A stretch of 64,000 nt of DNA from Acorus gramineus (Eukaryota > Streptophyta > Magnoliopsida > Acorales > Acoraceae), in contig CM060849.1 of the NCBI GenBank assembly GCA_030737835.1, positions 18,146,579-18,210,578 of the forward strand, given 5' to 3'. This document shows, in pieces, positions 11,922 to 23,913 of the stretch (position 1 is the stretch's first letter; each line of letters starts with the position of its first letter). A model generated the notes under the pieces. That model was not told the DNA's origin, made no database searches, and saw nothing but the letters and a program-made list of their open reading frames with translations. Position numbers and translations under genes: made by a program.

Positions 11922-12525
11922 TAAGGGTGAACAGAGTGGGTTTTATTGATAACCCAACATGAACTGTTCATATTGGGGTGAGTTTGGATTCCATATTTTT
12001 CAAACCCGCCCTAACTCGCACTGACCCGTGTAATAAATGGGTTGAGTTTGGATTTTATGTTTAAAACCTGGCCCAACCTGCAAACCTGACCTATATTCGA
12101 TCATTATAATTTATGAACGTACTATAAATGAAAATTAATTCTTAATATAGTTAAAGATTAAACTCATCTATCATCATTCTTTTTTTTCTCTACATCTATT
12201 TATTCATATTCATTTTATGGAAAAAATTCAAAATACACACCTTCATGAAATCAATCATCTGTCATAATAAAAATAAAAAAATGTTTAATATTTTACAGTA
12301 TTTTATCTTTCCATTTTTCTTTCAACATATGTCAAAAAAATTATTATTTGGTCTTGTACGTAATTTTGAACGATTTATATAAAACCTGAAATGTAATGTA
12401 GTGGATATGGATTTCAAATTCTAAAATTTGAAGTGGGGTGGGGCGGATATGGAGTCTAACATTAGAGAGGCGGATTAGGTTTGGTTCATGGTAACTCGAC
12501 TCAACCCGACCAATTACCATCCCTA
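11922..12525. mobile_element. Non-autonomous hAT-like element with perfect 8-bp target duplication
   Basis: 604 bp with ends TAAGGGTGAACAG and CAATTACCATCCCTA, giving imperfect inverted termini of the form TARGGRTG. It is flanked by the identical octamer CATATATT at 11914-11921 and 12526-12533. Subterminal regions contain clusters of CAACCCGAC/GGGTTGAGTT words. The central AT-rich part shows no transposase reading frame. Confidence 0.87.
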
Positions 12526-12581
12526 CATATATTTTATTTCAATAATTAGGCTGTGAGAGCTAACAACGCTAGTTTGTCCAA

Positions 12582-12600
12582 CACGTGTGCGCAACACGTG
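12582..12600. promoter_or_regulatory. Pair of CACGTG (G-box) palindromes, 13 bases apart
   Basis: CACGTG at 12582-12587 and 12595-12600. No gene starts nearby on either strand, so a promoter role is unsupported. They may be chance or part of an unrecognised gene's promoter. Confidence 0.3.
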
Positions 12601-13327
12601 ACAACAAGGTAAGAGCTTTTCAAATTCCCCAGTCATGTTTATCCAGATCTAAATTCCGCTAATTGAATGCCTCCCTCAAATAATCGGGGAAGTCAAAAAG
12701 TGAAATTCATGAATCGGCGAGGTAGACTCACGTTACATATTTCGAAGCTTTTTTGGATAACCAAATTTTTTTTATTTTTTTTTTTGGATAACCAATATTT
12801 GGACACGGAAGAGAGTTGTCTAGCTTATAAAAAATAAATAAATTATTATTACTATTATTATCTTCTTATATTAAGAGTACGCATGGTCTTATCAAGAAAG
12901 GAAAATAATCATTTCAGTCATGAATTAAAATAAATAAAGAGCACCAAGAGAAGCTTTAAATGAAAAGAATTACATATTTATTTTTTTTAAAAAACAGAAA
13001 ATCATGATTAAAGAATCACTTTTGAAGAGCACGGTGGTTTTTATTATATTTAACAGAGAACTGTCTATTATCATTTAACAAGAATATATAAAGTTTATAT
13101 ATTATAATTTAGAGGCTCTTCATATTTCAAATTCATGATTCCAAAAAATGTCAAGTCGGCATGAATAATAACGTTTTTAGGCAACTGGGCCATCCTGGTT
13201 GGAGTGGAGTAAGGAATACTTTAGAAAGTAAAACAAGACTTGCCAGTGGTTTTCGACTTCGATGGAGAGAGGGAGAGAGTGATGTGTTGATGAAATACAT
13301 GTAAAACGTGGAATCTCCACGCAAAGT

Positions 13328-13391
13328 GTCTCATCAGATCAGTCCTTTGAAAACAGTTTGTCTCATCAGATCAGTCCTTTGAAAACAGTTT
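13328..13391. repeat. Perfect tandem duplication, 2 x 32 bp
   Basis: The unit starting GTCTCATCAGATCAGTCC occupies 13328-13359 and is repeated without a mismatch at 13360-13391. It looks like a recent replication slippage event. Confidence 0.95.
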
Positions 13392-13739
13392 GGATCATAC
13401 CTATTCATTATTCAACAAGCATACGCATTTGTTCCGAATTTGAAAAAAAAACAAGAATTATGTATATGATACGCAAATATTTTACTTATAAAAAAAAGGC
13501 CATCTCATTTTACGTGATCCCCACCCCGTTAATTAACCCACCCCCTTCAAATGTTATGAAACCCTATCTATATATATATATATATATATAAAAGGCTTAT
13601 GAAATTTCAATCCCATCCCACACATTTTCTATCTCCCTCGTCCTCTCCCCTCTCTTCCTCCATCCACCAGAATCTTCATTCATCCCATATTTATCCCATC
13701 CGACGTCCATTCTCGTAGTTTAGAAGCCTCCCCCGTGGC

Positions 13740-14249
13740 TAGAACTACAACTTAGGTCAGGTTGAACCCAATTTTTATATGGGTTGGGTTGGCCAAATCG
13801 GGTTCAGATTCGAGTTCGTTAATTCGGGTTGACTCCCAAATTGCGTTGATCAGTTCAGGTTGATCTCACTCACAATCCGAACCCGTAAATTAATAGTTAA
13901 AAAAAAATCATGGTTGTTCAATCTATAGCTCCTAATCTGGGCCGTTCGAATTTTAGATAAACCTAACTAATCTTACAGTATGGGTCGGATTGGTTTATTT
14001 AATTTGCACATCATGTTTAAAAATAGGGTTGGGTTGGGTTAATTTATTTAATTACTGGTTGGTTCGAACTAGTCCAATTCGGGTTGGAAATCGGGTTGGG
14101 TCGGGTTAGGGTTGAGTATTTTAGAATTCGGGTTGGGTTCGAGTTAGTCCAATTCGGGTTGAAAATCGGATTAGGTCGGGTTAGAGTTGAGTATTTTGGA
14201 ATTCGGGTTAGGGTTAACCCGAACCCAGCCAGCCTGAGTTGCAGCCCTA
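13740..14249. mobile_element. hAT-like non-autonomous element rich in GGGTT words
   Basis: Ends TAGAACTACAACTTAGGTC and GAGTTGCAGCCCTA form imperfect inverted termini of the TAGGGCTGCAAC type. Inside are many GGTTGGGTT/TCGGGTTGG words, including a local direct repeat around 14085-14215. The flanks CCCGTGGC and CTTACGAC differ only by transitions, which could be a decayed 8-bp duplication but is weak. The spurious 85-aa ORF at 14084-14341 is a by-product of the array. Confidence 0.6.
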
Positions 14250-14665
14250 CTTACGACATCATCTCCTTCTTCCACCGCTCCCAAGTTCCAACATCTATTG
14301 CGGCTCCCTATTTCGACGACTCTCCTTTCCACATTCAATGAAGAAGATTATTGGTTGTTTAAAGGAAAATTTTGGGTTATTGGAGAATGAATTCTTGTAT
14401 TGATTTTTTTTTTGTATTGATTAGTTAATTGTAAAATGTTACTAAAATTGTTATGGTTTGAAGAAATAATGAATATAAACCTTGAGGCATGGTGATTGGT
14501 TAAATGTATTGATCGGTTGATTGATTATTTTTTTATGATCCAATGCCTTCCATTGGGTTAGTGATAAATGGCTATACATGGGTTATGGTCTCCATTATTG
14601 CATGAGATTAATGTTCTTACAAATTTTGTGATTGAATGATCATGAACACTAACTTAATTTTTTCA

Positions 14666-14814
14666 ATGCAAAGGAAGGCTTCGAAGGAACGCGTGCGATC
14701 TACAGCTTCCAATCGGAAGACTAGATCGAAAGATATATGGTCTATCAAATTGAATAGGAGTAATGGTAGGTACATTGTCTATAATTTTGTGGAAATGCAT
14801 AATCATCATGTTGT
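14666..14814 (+). pseudogene. FAR1-like (FRS/MULE-derived) DNA-binding domain fragment
   Basis: Translation of this stretch reads KASKERVRSTASNRKTRS, then IWSIKLNRSNGRYIVYNF and VEMHNHHV. This follows the FAR1 domain pattern: a basic segment, an SIKL...GRY.V..F strand pair, and the H-N-H metal-ligand end. The CxAxxR-type cysteine region expected between the two halves is missing or altered, and no downstream transposase or SWIM domain follows. I read it as one exon or a remnant of a FAR1-related gene or Mutator-like transposase. The hAT-like element at 13740-14249 lies just upstream of it. Confidence 0.5.
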
Positions 14815-15910
14815 ATTAGTTACGCTGTGTGTTCTCATATGCTACCATCTATCTTTTGAAATATTATATACTATGTCTTCATTTAATATTTAATGTAGTT
14901 TGATTTTATTTAATATTATTTAAATGATGTAACTCATTTCAAAACCTCAAAAGATGGACATATTTAAAGTGAAAAAAAACATCAAAATATGAAGAACATA
15001 TTTAAAGTGAACGCATTAGAATATTAATGTAGAGAAATCTCAAAATATAAAGAGCATATTTAAAGTGAAAAAAAAAAACCCAAGTAATGTGTCTGGGTCC
15101 ACTAGAATAGAAATGACATGAAAAAAAAAAAAAACAAGTTGGGTCTTTGGGTCCACGGACAAAAAAAAAAAGATGGTGGGTGGTCCACTGGATAACTCCA
15201 ATCTCACCATTGATTTTTTACATGACAGGTAGCATCTACTGATTAAAAGTATAGCAAAATTCTTGCAATCCAAAGGATTGCAGAGGATCCCGTCCTGTTT
15301 GCAGGGACTCAAAAAAAAATAACCAAAAAAAAAAAAAATTAATTTTGTAAAATTGGTTTTCAAGATCTCAATATTTATAAAAAAAACCTGGGGCAAGGAT
15401 GACCAGTGATCAAATAGTGAGCGCACCGATTATTCAAAAAACATTTTAAAAAAAATCAAGTGGGCTACAAATGGATATGTAAAGTCGTTTGTCTATCGTA
15501 AACATTTTTGCATGGGCAAAATGTTAAATTTTGTTATTTTTATCGATTAAAGCTTAAAACACACGTGTTTTTATTTTTTAAAAATAGTAAACGTCATCTA
15601 ATAGAGTATATACTTAAAAAAAAATATATATCGATCTATTTCAAGTTAAATGAACTTATTTTTAATAAATATATAAAAAAATTTAATGAGATATATACAT
15701 CATCAAATGAAGTGTATGTTTCACTAGATTTATAACGAGGTATATAGGACAATATTCTGGCCTGTAGAAAAAAACTGATCGAATGTAACAGCACCCTTTC
15801 GCGGGACTTGAATCACCTGAGATTTCTAATCCGGTCCAACTCCATCATAGCCTTAGCCCGGCCCATTAGACCCCCCAGAAGTCCATTATATCCCATGGAA
15901 GTCCAAAACC

Positions 15911-15917
15911 TATAAAC
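15911..15917 (+). promoter_or_regulatory. TATA box of the LCAT-like gene
   Basis: TATAAAC about 110 bases upstream of the ATG at 16022, in front of a CA-rich leader (ACACACACACAACACACAC) that runs up to the start codon. Confidence 0.5.
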
Positions 15918-16021
15918 ACCACGCATTTCATGAGTGGTTCATCAACCATCCAAGTAGCCACTCTTGCATATCCAAAACCAACTCTGCCCCCTCTTCACAC
16001 ACACACAACACACACAAAAAC

Positions 16022-18272
16022 ATGAACAAAGCAGTCCATGGTGTCCTCTGTGTAATCCTATACATGGCAGTACTGAGTTTGCAAAACACATGCTGTTGCG
16101 TGGCCAGGCAAGATGACCACCACCAGCTCCACCCAATCATACTCGTCCCCGGCAGCGGCGGCAACCAACTTGAGGCTCGGCTCACCGACGCCTACAAGCC
16201 GTCCAGCCTCTTCTGCCGCCTCTGCCACCGGCACGGCCGTTGGTTCAGGCTGTGGTTCGATCCTACGGTCTTCGTTCCCCCGCTCACCTCCTGCTTCGCC
16301 GATCGGATGACGCTTGTCTACGACGCTGCCGTCGATGACTACCACAATTGGCCCGGCGTCGAGACCAGGGTACCCCATTTTGGCTCCCTTCAGAGCCTTC
16401 TCTATCTTGTTCCTCATCTCAAGTGGGTTCCCCTCTTTCTCTTAACATTCCTGCACTCAGTCTGTTTTTTAATTCTCATCATTAACGCAATATATCAGAT
16501 TGTAAGCACAATATATATATGCTCTGTTGCATTAGTAGATACTTGATTATGAAAAAAATATAAAAATAGATGCCTTTAATTTTAATTCATACAAAAACAT
16601 TTATTTTTAATTCCATTTCAAAACAAGTGTATGATGCAAACAAACAGTGTTGCAATAACATTTTCCTTGAAATCCATTCTCTGTACTATCAATAAGATCA
16701 ATTATAACAAGTCACACACTCATATTCCGGAAATACCGAAACAAAGGAATTACACGGTCGAACTACCAGAATGAACTAAAAATCTGAATTCTAACTTAGC
16801 TATTGAAGAACAATAGGGGATTTGATCTCATAAAGTGAAACTCTCATTCTCAACCCATAAACAATATGAGCCCAGAACTTCCTTTGTAACTCCCAAAACT
16901 TCTTCGTAGTGGCTCTGTTCCATGCCTCATCTCACAAGGAACCTCAAAGTATTTATACTTCATTATATTCTATCTATATCCCAATTCCGAGTTTTTATGG
17001 TTATTTAGAAAAATGTTACACTCAACTCTGTGTACAGTTTTATCTGCGGTCCACATCTTTTTCTTTCTTTTTTTATTATATGAAACGAAATATACATACC
17101 AGAATACAATGATATATTTTTTCTTTAAAATTTTTTTTTTTAAAAAAGAATTTGATATTATTATATTATGATAGAGCTCATGTACTACAATAACACAATA
17201 TATACGGTAATATGAGATCGCAAACGGGATTGCCAAACTACCCATGTATGAGCGCTCTTTAAAACTGACCATCCAATAACACGGTTATAAATCCAGGCCC
17301 AATTTAAACCCACATTAGGTGCGGCCACCTAACCGGGTTGGGCTTTCTCGCAGGCACATCAGTTCATACATGGCATCCTTGGTGGACACGCTGAAGCAAA
17401 TGGGTTACACAGAAGCCCAAAACCTCTACGGAGCTCCCTACGACTTCCGCTACGGGCTAGCCGGGCTGGGCCACCCCTCCAAGGTGGGCTCGCAGTACCT
17501 CCAAGACCTCAAAAACCTGATAGAGCGGGCCAGCTCATCCAACGGTGGAAAGCCCGTGATCCTCATGGCCCACAGCCTGGGCGGGCTCTACGTCCTCCAC
17601 CTCCTCAACCGCAGCCCGCCATCCTGGAGACGGGCCTACGTAAAGCACTTCATCGCCCTATCCAGCCCGTGGGCTGGCACGGTCCAAATGATGCTAACCT
17701 TCGGGTCGGGCTACACCTTGGGCCTCCCTATCGTGGATCCGTTGGCAATTCGGGCCGAGCAGAGGAGCTCGGAGAGCAATCTCTGGCTCTTGCCATCGCC
17801 GCGCGTGTTCGGAAACCGAACTCTCGTGACGACCGCGGGAGGCGGGGAGTATGCAGCGGTTGACATGGCGAGGTTCCTTGAAGACATTGGGTTCGGGGAA
17901 GGGGTCGGGCCTTACGAAGAGCGCATAAGGCCGCTTTTGGAGGGAGTGGGCCCGGTTGGGGTGCCCGTCACGTGTGTTGTGGGGGCCGGGGTCGAGACCC
18001 CAGAGAGGTTGGAGTATGGGCCGGGTGGGTTCGACGTGCAGCCCGAGATTGTGCATGGGGACGGGGATGGCACAGTTAATATGGTGAGTTTATTGGCTTT
18101 GGAGAGAGAGTGGGCTGGTGTGAAGGGTCAGTCCGTTAGGGTTATAAAAGTTAATGGGGTGTCACATACTTCTATACTTAGTGATGAGGTTGCTTTGAAG
18201 GAGATCGTGAGTGTGGTTTCTAGAATTAATTCGGTTGATGTTGTAGAAAGTCTAAAATTTAAAATAAAATAA
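16022..18272 (+). CDS. Lecithin:cholesterol acyltransferase-like protein (LCAT-like 1 type), 2 exons, 439 aa
   Basis: Exons 16022-16422 and 17354-18272 (1,320 nt) join in frame across a 931-bp GT-AG intron. The product begins with a hydrophobic signal (VLCVILYMAVLSL), then HPIILVPGSGGNQLEARL, the lid/oxyanion region of LCAT-family lipases, then WFDP and the DYHNWPGVETRVP segment. Exon 2 carries LYGAPYDFRYG, the nucleophile elbow AHSLGG (Ser about 208), HGDGDGTVN (acid about 370-372) and GVSHTSIL (His about 405), so a complete Ser-Asp-His triad is visible. Plant relatives such as Arabidopsis LCAT1 (At1g27480) act as secreted or endomembrane phospholipases/acyltransferases. The substrate is not predictable from sequence. 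GC content drops sharply after about 18,080 and in the intron. Confidence 0.93.
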
Positions 18273-21200
18273 AAGATAATGTAGAGAGAATGGAGACAAA
18301 CATAAATATACGAGAGTTTATATCTCTGTTTTTTATTTCTTAATAATTATAAAGAAATTACATTGATTCAATCTTTTAAAAGAAATAGAGATGAAGACGA
18401 TTAAATTGATAGCCCCACATAAAGCAATAGGAATTGGGAAGGTGTTTTCTCTGCCCTCGCCACAGACGACTTGGACTTTGCATGTGGACTTGGACTTTGT
18501 ATGTCTTGAGTGGAATGTGTTGGAAATTCATAACATTTTTTGTTATATTTGACTTTTCCTTAGCAAATCTAGTGGGAATGTTATTTACTTATTTTGTCTT
18601 AATTGTTTTTAGTACAATATTGGTTTATGAAATAAAAATTGTAGTTTTTACATGTGCCCCTTGGAGTTCTTTGGCATGGACCTCAGGTCCTCAGCGGAGG
18701 CTGAAGCATTTTTAATGCTTTTGCATTTAATTTTGGTTTTGCTTTTCTATTTTGGGGCGAGTACGTGTATAAATAACTAATAACACTTTTATTAATTGGC
18801 ATAATTGAAACATTTTACTCCTCTAACAATCACTCTTTTTTTTCGGTCTACATAAGCCTCTAACGACAGACGGAGAGACAGTGTATGCGATATATCAAAG
18901 TGTTTTAATTTCATGGAATTCAAGTCTCTTTTCTATACATAAATTTATTTTTTTCTTGTGCAATTAGAATAGTTAAATTTGAGATCAGTGAACAACAAGT
19001 CATACAATTTTTATTTTTTATATCAAAGGACTTATGTGACTAACTTTACGATTAAGTTAGGAAGATTATTTTTGCCTGCTTATCTTGATTACATAAAAAT
19101 TCTTTTGAATAATCGTCAACAAAACATCATATTTAAACATCTTATTATTTTGAATTAAAATAAAGTTATCACATGACTCTATACTTAACACTTTAACCCC
19201 TTTTTGTTTTCATTATTCTTGTTCACCCTTTAGTCGGATGTCTCACACTTCATTTAAACCCCCTAGCAACTCTTGTAAAATTTCTTTATTGTTATTATTA
19301 AAAAAAAATGATATGTATGAGAGAAGTTTCAGTCAAACGAGCCAGCCAAAATTGTTAGCCAATGAGACCGGTCTCCATTTGAAGAAAAAAATATGGGAAA
19401 GAAAAGGTGGAGAATCCGAGCCGTAAGAGCTCGCGAGCCTTTGTTTATACATGTATGTGTTTAATTATTATTTAATATCATGTGAAACAGTGGATTTGTT
19501 ATAATTAATATTAAAAACAGATCATACAAAGCAATTGGAAACGGTAGAATGACATTTCCATCATTATATAACTGGTTTCCCTCCCTCCCTCTTGGGGGAA
19601 CACACATCAATAAAGGCATTCATGGCATCATATAGCGAAAGACAACCCCCTCCTCCCAACCACCACTACACAAAACCAATAATAATAATAATTAATTATT
19701 AAATTCGAATTCAAATCTTAACCATTGATAAGAGGATTTACATTTATATGTTGGAGTTTTAACATTGAATCATATACTATGAGATAACTCAATATGTTAT
19801 AATAATATAGTATATATTATTTTATTATAACATATGAAACAATAATACAGACCACAGATAAGATGGATTGCGTGGATAACGACGGTTTAGAATAATAAAA
19901 GAAACGGACATCGGGGGAAGAGGGAGGCGTCACGCACTGGTCCAAATCGAGGCTCACATGCGTGACGGCACCTTCGATAAATACTTTTGTTTCTCGGAAA
20001 ATGAAGACCAAATTATTATTATTTTTTCAAAAAAAAAAATCAGGAAGCTCACGTGTTCCCGTGTACCACACGTGTCAGAAGTCCATTGGATTGCGTGTGA
20101 GCATGCATGCGACCCGCCATGCAAAGCAGTCAAAACAGGTATGACCCGGATTAAAGCGATGCCCTCTGACCGGTCAATTCTGACGTGGCGCTTCATAAAA
20201 GCATGTTGTGTGGGACCCTTTAATCTGTACGTCCCAAAATTATTTTAAGTTAATTTTGGTGTACTTTGTGTTTATATAATCAATGCCACAGTATGGCTCT
20301 TGTTTGACTGGGATTTAAACATCTTCATCGACTGAACTGCCACTTCAATTTTATTTATTTATTTATTTATAATTTCATCGCAACAATATTTATGATTTGG
20401 CTACCAAAATGTAAGAATAAGTCTGCTTGTTTATTTTTTATAAACTCCAATTTCACTTGCATCAATTGAAAGTTACTGAAAAATATATTTATATTAATAA
20501 AATATGTATTTTTATAAAAAAAATTTATATTTTTATGTAATTTATTTAAATATATTTTTTATTTTTTATAACATGATATACCTTGTTAGATTGAATATAC
20601 TATTTTTAAAAAAGTTTAAAATAAGTATATTAGAATTGGACTGCAAAAAATAATATACATGACATTGTTCATAAAATAATGGTATCATTTATATATATGA
20701 CTTTTTAATGAATATATTTTTAGTAGACTCAGATCCCATGATATCCATCCACTGCACTCAGTGAACTTGTTTTTTATATTTCTATCCATATATGGTTATC
20801 AAAATCTGATCTTAGTCAATGTTAAATCAATAATCAGATGAAAACTCATTTTATTTATTTTTGCATGATGGTTTTGCCCAATCAAGTAAATCATTGTGTA
20901 AAAGCAGTTGTGAATTGAATCCAAAACTTTAGGATTATAAACGCTATTGCAAATCAGTTGAGTTCTATGTTAATCAAGCTATAATCATTCATTTAAATAT
21001 CCAACTGTCAACATTTAATTTGTTTATAGAATTTATGAAGTCATATTTCTTATGTATATTATTTAAAAAAAAATTATTTTGGTTGGCAATGGAGATCGAT
21101 CACGTGGTAGCCCAAATCAGAACGTCTACTAGGCCTCTGTTTTGCCTTATGAGGCATATAGTGTATAGGTTTCTTTTTTTATATGCTTGTTTTGGGTACC

Positions 21201-21860
21201 AAAAATACCATCTATATATGGAATGAAGTTGCGATACGATGTGATGTTATTCAATTATCATCAATTGAAACAAAAAAAATAAATATCATCAATTACTTAG
21301 GGCAGATATTAATTAATTAGTATTAGATATGCTTTTGTTTAGGCGATGTGTATAACAAATTTGATGTTACAAAAGAAAAGTCGATAGAGCACCAAATGGG
21401 CAGTCCTTTTACAATAATTACGTTAATGATGGTTTCATACAATCCTTGTGTGACCCCACGTGAGGCTCAGCTAATACACAACAATGAGAGATTATATTTG
21501 CATGTTTTTTAGATTAATCAAATAAGATTTCTGCAAAAAAAAAGAAAAAAAAAGTGTAATCACTCTAATCTGATTTGGTTTTCTGATACACAATGTGGCA
21601 CACAATTTTTAACTTGTTTAATTAAATATGTAATATATATAACTGTTAAATTCTCTTGCAAACAGGCACAACATAAAATAAAGTACTAGTTTACTGTAAA
21701 TGAAAGATGCGTTTTTTCATGTTATATTTTTAAAATTTTTAATTTGCATGGATTTATTATACTCTGAGACACACATGCATTTTCTGACTCAAAAGGACAT
21801 AAACGTCAATTCGATTCTATTCAAAAATATATTTTTTAAATTATTCAAAAAACAAAATAA
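18273..21860. other. Intergenic spacer between LCAT-like and PUB genes, nothing coding recognised
   Basis: AT-rich DNA with short non-protein-like ORFs. A GC-richer stretch at 20041-20180 contains two CACGTG boxes (20050-20055, 20069-20074), but no gene begins close to them. No tRNA or clear transposon boundary was found. Confidence 0.5.
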
Positions 21861-21891
21861 AGCGGGGCGTTCACGGCGTCTGACGTGACTG

Positions 21892-21897
21892 CACGTG
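21892..21897. promoter_or_regulatory. G-box in the PUB gene upstream region
   Basis: CACGTG inside a GC-rich block (GACGTGACTGCACGTGCGG) about 670 bases before the PUB start codon, with a TGACGT core just before it. Position suggests the proximal promoter if the leader begins near 21,960. Confidence 0.4.
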
Positions 21898-22013
21898 CGG
21901 TGCAGGTGCCGAGGTGGCGAGTTTGACAGAGCGACTGCACCTGCTATAGCCGGTCACTTCCCGGTAAAAGAGAGAGACCGGAATAGTGAAGGATTTCAGC
22001 AACCGAAGAAAAT

Positions 22014-22035
22014 GAGAGAGAGAGAGAGAGAGAGC
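22014..22035. repeat. (GA)n microsatellite in PUB leader/promoter
   Basis: About 11 GA units. Such GA/CT tracts are common in plant core promoters and 5' leaders. Confidence 0.9.
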
Positions 22036-22566
22036 GCTCTCTGAACCCTAAAAAAGGGCGTATTGAGTTTGTGATTTGTTTATCGGGGGTTTGATTGATT
22101 AATTTGGGCGCATTTTTTTCAACTGGGGCCTCTCTCCAAAATCTCTCTTTTTTTTTTCCAGTGAATTCGATTTGGGTTTTCAATTTTTCCTTTTTTTGGT
22201 TTGGGTCGTCCATGATTTCGACTTTTACAAGCCTTTTTTTTTTTTTCTCTCTTTTGTTGGGGTTGTTGATTTTTAGGGCAGGATTTTGATTATGGGTCTA
22301 TGATGTGATGCTGGTGATGATGGTCTTCTGGATCCCATTTTGACTCCAAAGTAAAGGATGACCAAAAAACAGATCCCATAAAAGGAAAGAAAAGAAGCCC
22401 CTCTTCTTCATCTCTCTCTCCCTCTATCTCCGTCTCTCTCATTCTCCTCTAATGGGGTCATTTGTGCTCCGAATGCAGAGATTTTAAAAGGGTACCTCTG
22501 TTTTCTCTCTCTTCCCCCCAACCACCCTTCAAAATCCCTTCTTTTTTTGTTCAACACATGAAAGAG

Positions 22567-23913
22567 ATGCCGATGCATCAGCCCTCCTGGAGGAGGGAAG
22601 CCCTCACCAACAGCGGCGGCCAGGTCTTGGATCTCGAAACCGCCGTCAAAGATGGCATCCTGGGCGGCGGCGGCGGCGGCGGAGGCATCACTGGTGGAGG
22701 TGTAGACAAGGTGGACTTGAAGAGGATGATAGAGGAGCTCGATCTGTCCGACGATGTGCCGACGGTCTTCATTTGCCCGATCTCGCTCGAGCCCATGATG
22801 GATCCGGTGACACTCTGCACTGGCCAGACCTACGAGCGCCGCAACATCCTCAAATGGTTCTCATTGGGTCACAACACCTGCCCGACGACGATGCAGGAGC
22901 TCTGGGACGACACGGTGACCCCCAATCGGACCCTTTATCACCTCATCCACACTTGGTTCTCCCAGAAGTACCTCCAGGTGAAGAAGCGATCGGAGGACGT
23001 CCAGGGCCGGGTTTTGGAGATCCTGGACACCCTCAAGAGGGTCAAAGGTCAGGCCAGAGTCCAGGCCCTCCGAGAGCTCAAACAGGTCGTCTCCGCCCAT
23101 GGTTCCGCGAAGAAGGCCGTCGCTGACAATGGCGGGTTTGGGCTCATCTCGTCTCTTCTTGGCCCGTTCACCTCCCACGCTGTTGGATCGGAAGCTGTCG
23201 CGATCTTGGTCAATCTCACTCTTGATTCGGAGACGAAAGGCAATTTGATGCAGCCTGCGAAGGTTTCATTGGTTATCGATATGTTGAATGAAGGAACGGT
23301 TGAAACGAAGGTGAATTGCACGAGATTGATTGAGATATTGATGGAAGGGAAGGATTTCCGGTCCGAGGTGGTGTCAAGCTTGAGTCTTTTGGTGGGGCTG
23401 TTGAGGTTGATAAAAGATAAGCGATACCCACATGGTGTTCTTGCAGGGCTGAGCCTGTTGAAGACTATTTGCTCGCACAAGCAAGTCCGAAGCTTGGTTG
23501 TGAGTGTCGGGTCGGTCTCACAATTGGTGGAGCTCTTGCCGAGCTTGAATTTAGATTGTTTGGAGATGGCATTGTATGTTTTGGATGTCCTATCAACATT
23601 GCCGGAGGGGAAGACTGCATTGAAGGACTGCCCGCAAACGATACCCAATGCGGTCAAGCTTTTGATGAGGGTGTCCGAGGTTTGCACGCAATACGCACTA
23701 TCGATACTGTGGGCGGTTTGTAATCTCGCCCCCCAAGAGTGCGCTTCAATAGCTGTGGAGAACGGGTTGGCGGCAAAGTTGCTTTTGGTGATACAGAGTG
23801 GCTGCAACTCCTCGTTGAAACAAAGGGCGGCAGAGCTTTTGAAGCTCTGTAGCCTCAATTACACCGAGACCACCTTCATGTCGAAGTGCAAGCTCACTCG
23901 GACAATCCAATGA
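22567..23913 (+). CDS. U-box E3 ubiquitin ligase with armadillo-type repeats (PUB30/PUB31 type), 448 aa
   Basis: Intronless. The start MPMHQPSWRREAL was chosen because PUB30/31 proteins begin with MPM and are about 445 residues. Upstream in-frame ATGs at 22558 and 22462 exist, the latter in leader-like sequence. Order: QVLDLETAVKDGILGG with a polyglycine tract, then a complete U-box (FICPISLEPMMDPVTLC, GQTYER, ILKWF, CPTTMQELWDD, TPNRTL) that recruits E2-ubiquitin, then helical armadillo-like repeats to the C terminus, which ends SKCKLTRTIQ as in the Arabidopsis pair. Members are cytosolic or nuclear ligases, and PUB30 has been linked to salt response in Arabidopsis. The long leader (from about 21,960) contains upstream ATGs at 22212 and near 22300 unless an intron removes them. 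Confidence 0.95.
   Translation: MPMHQPSWRREALTNSGGQVLDLETAVKDGILGGGGGGGGITGGGVDKVDLKRMIEELDLSDDVPTVFICPISLEPMMDPVTLCTGQTYERRNILKWFSLGHNTCPTTMQELWDDTVTPNRTLYHLIHTWFSQKYLQVKKRSEDVQGRVLEILDTLKRVKGQARVQALRELKQVVSAHGSAKKAVADNGGFGLISSLLGPFTSHAVGSEAVAILVNLTLDSETKGNLMQPAKVSLVIDMLNEGTVETKVNCTRLIEILMEGKDFRSEVVSSLSLLVGLLRLIKDKRYPHGVLAGLSLLKTICSHKQVRSLVVSVGSVSQLVELLPSLNLDCLEMALYVLDVLSTLPEGKTALKDCPQTIPNAVKLLMRVSEVCTQYALSILWAVCNLAPQECASIAVENGLAAKLLLVIQSGCNSSLKQRAAELLKLCSLNYTETTFMSKCKLTRTIQ

Noticed and set aside
14084-14341. 85-aa ORF with repeated GLGRVRVEYF
   Set aside because: Translation of the GGGTT-word array of a transposon, not a protein.
23049-23858. 269-aa ORF antisense to the PUB gene
   Set aside because: Shadow of the GC-rich PUB coding frame; no independent features.
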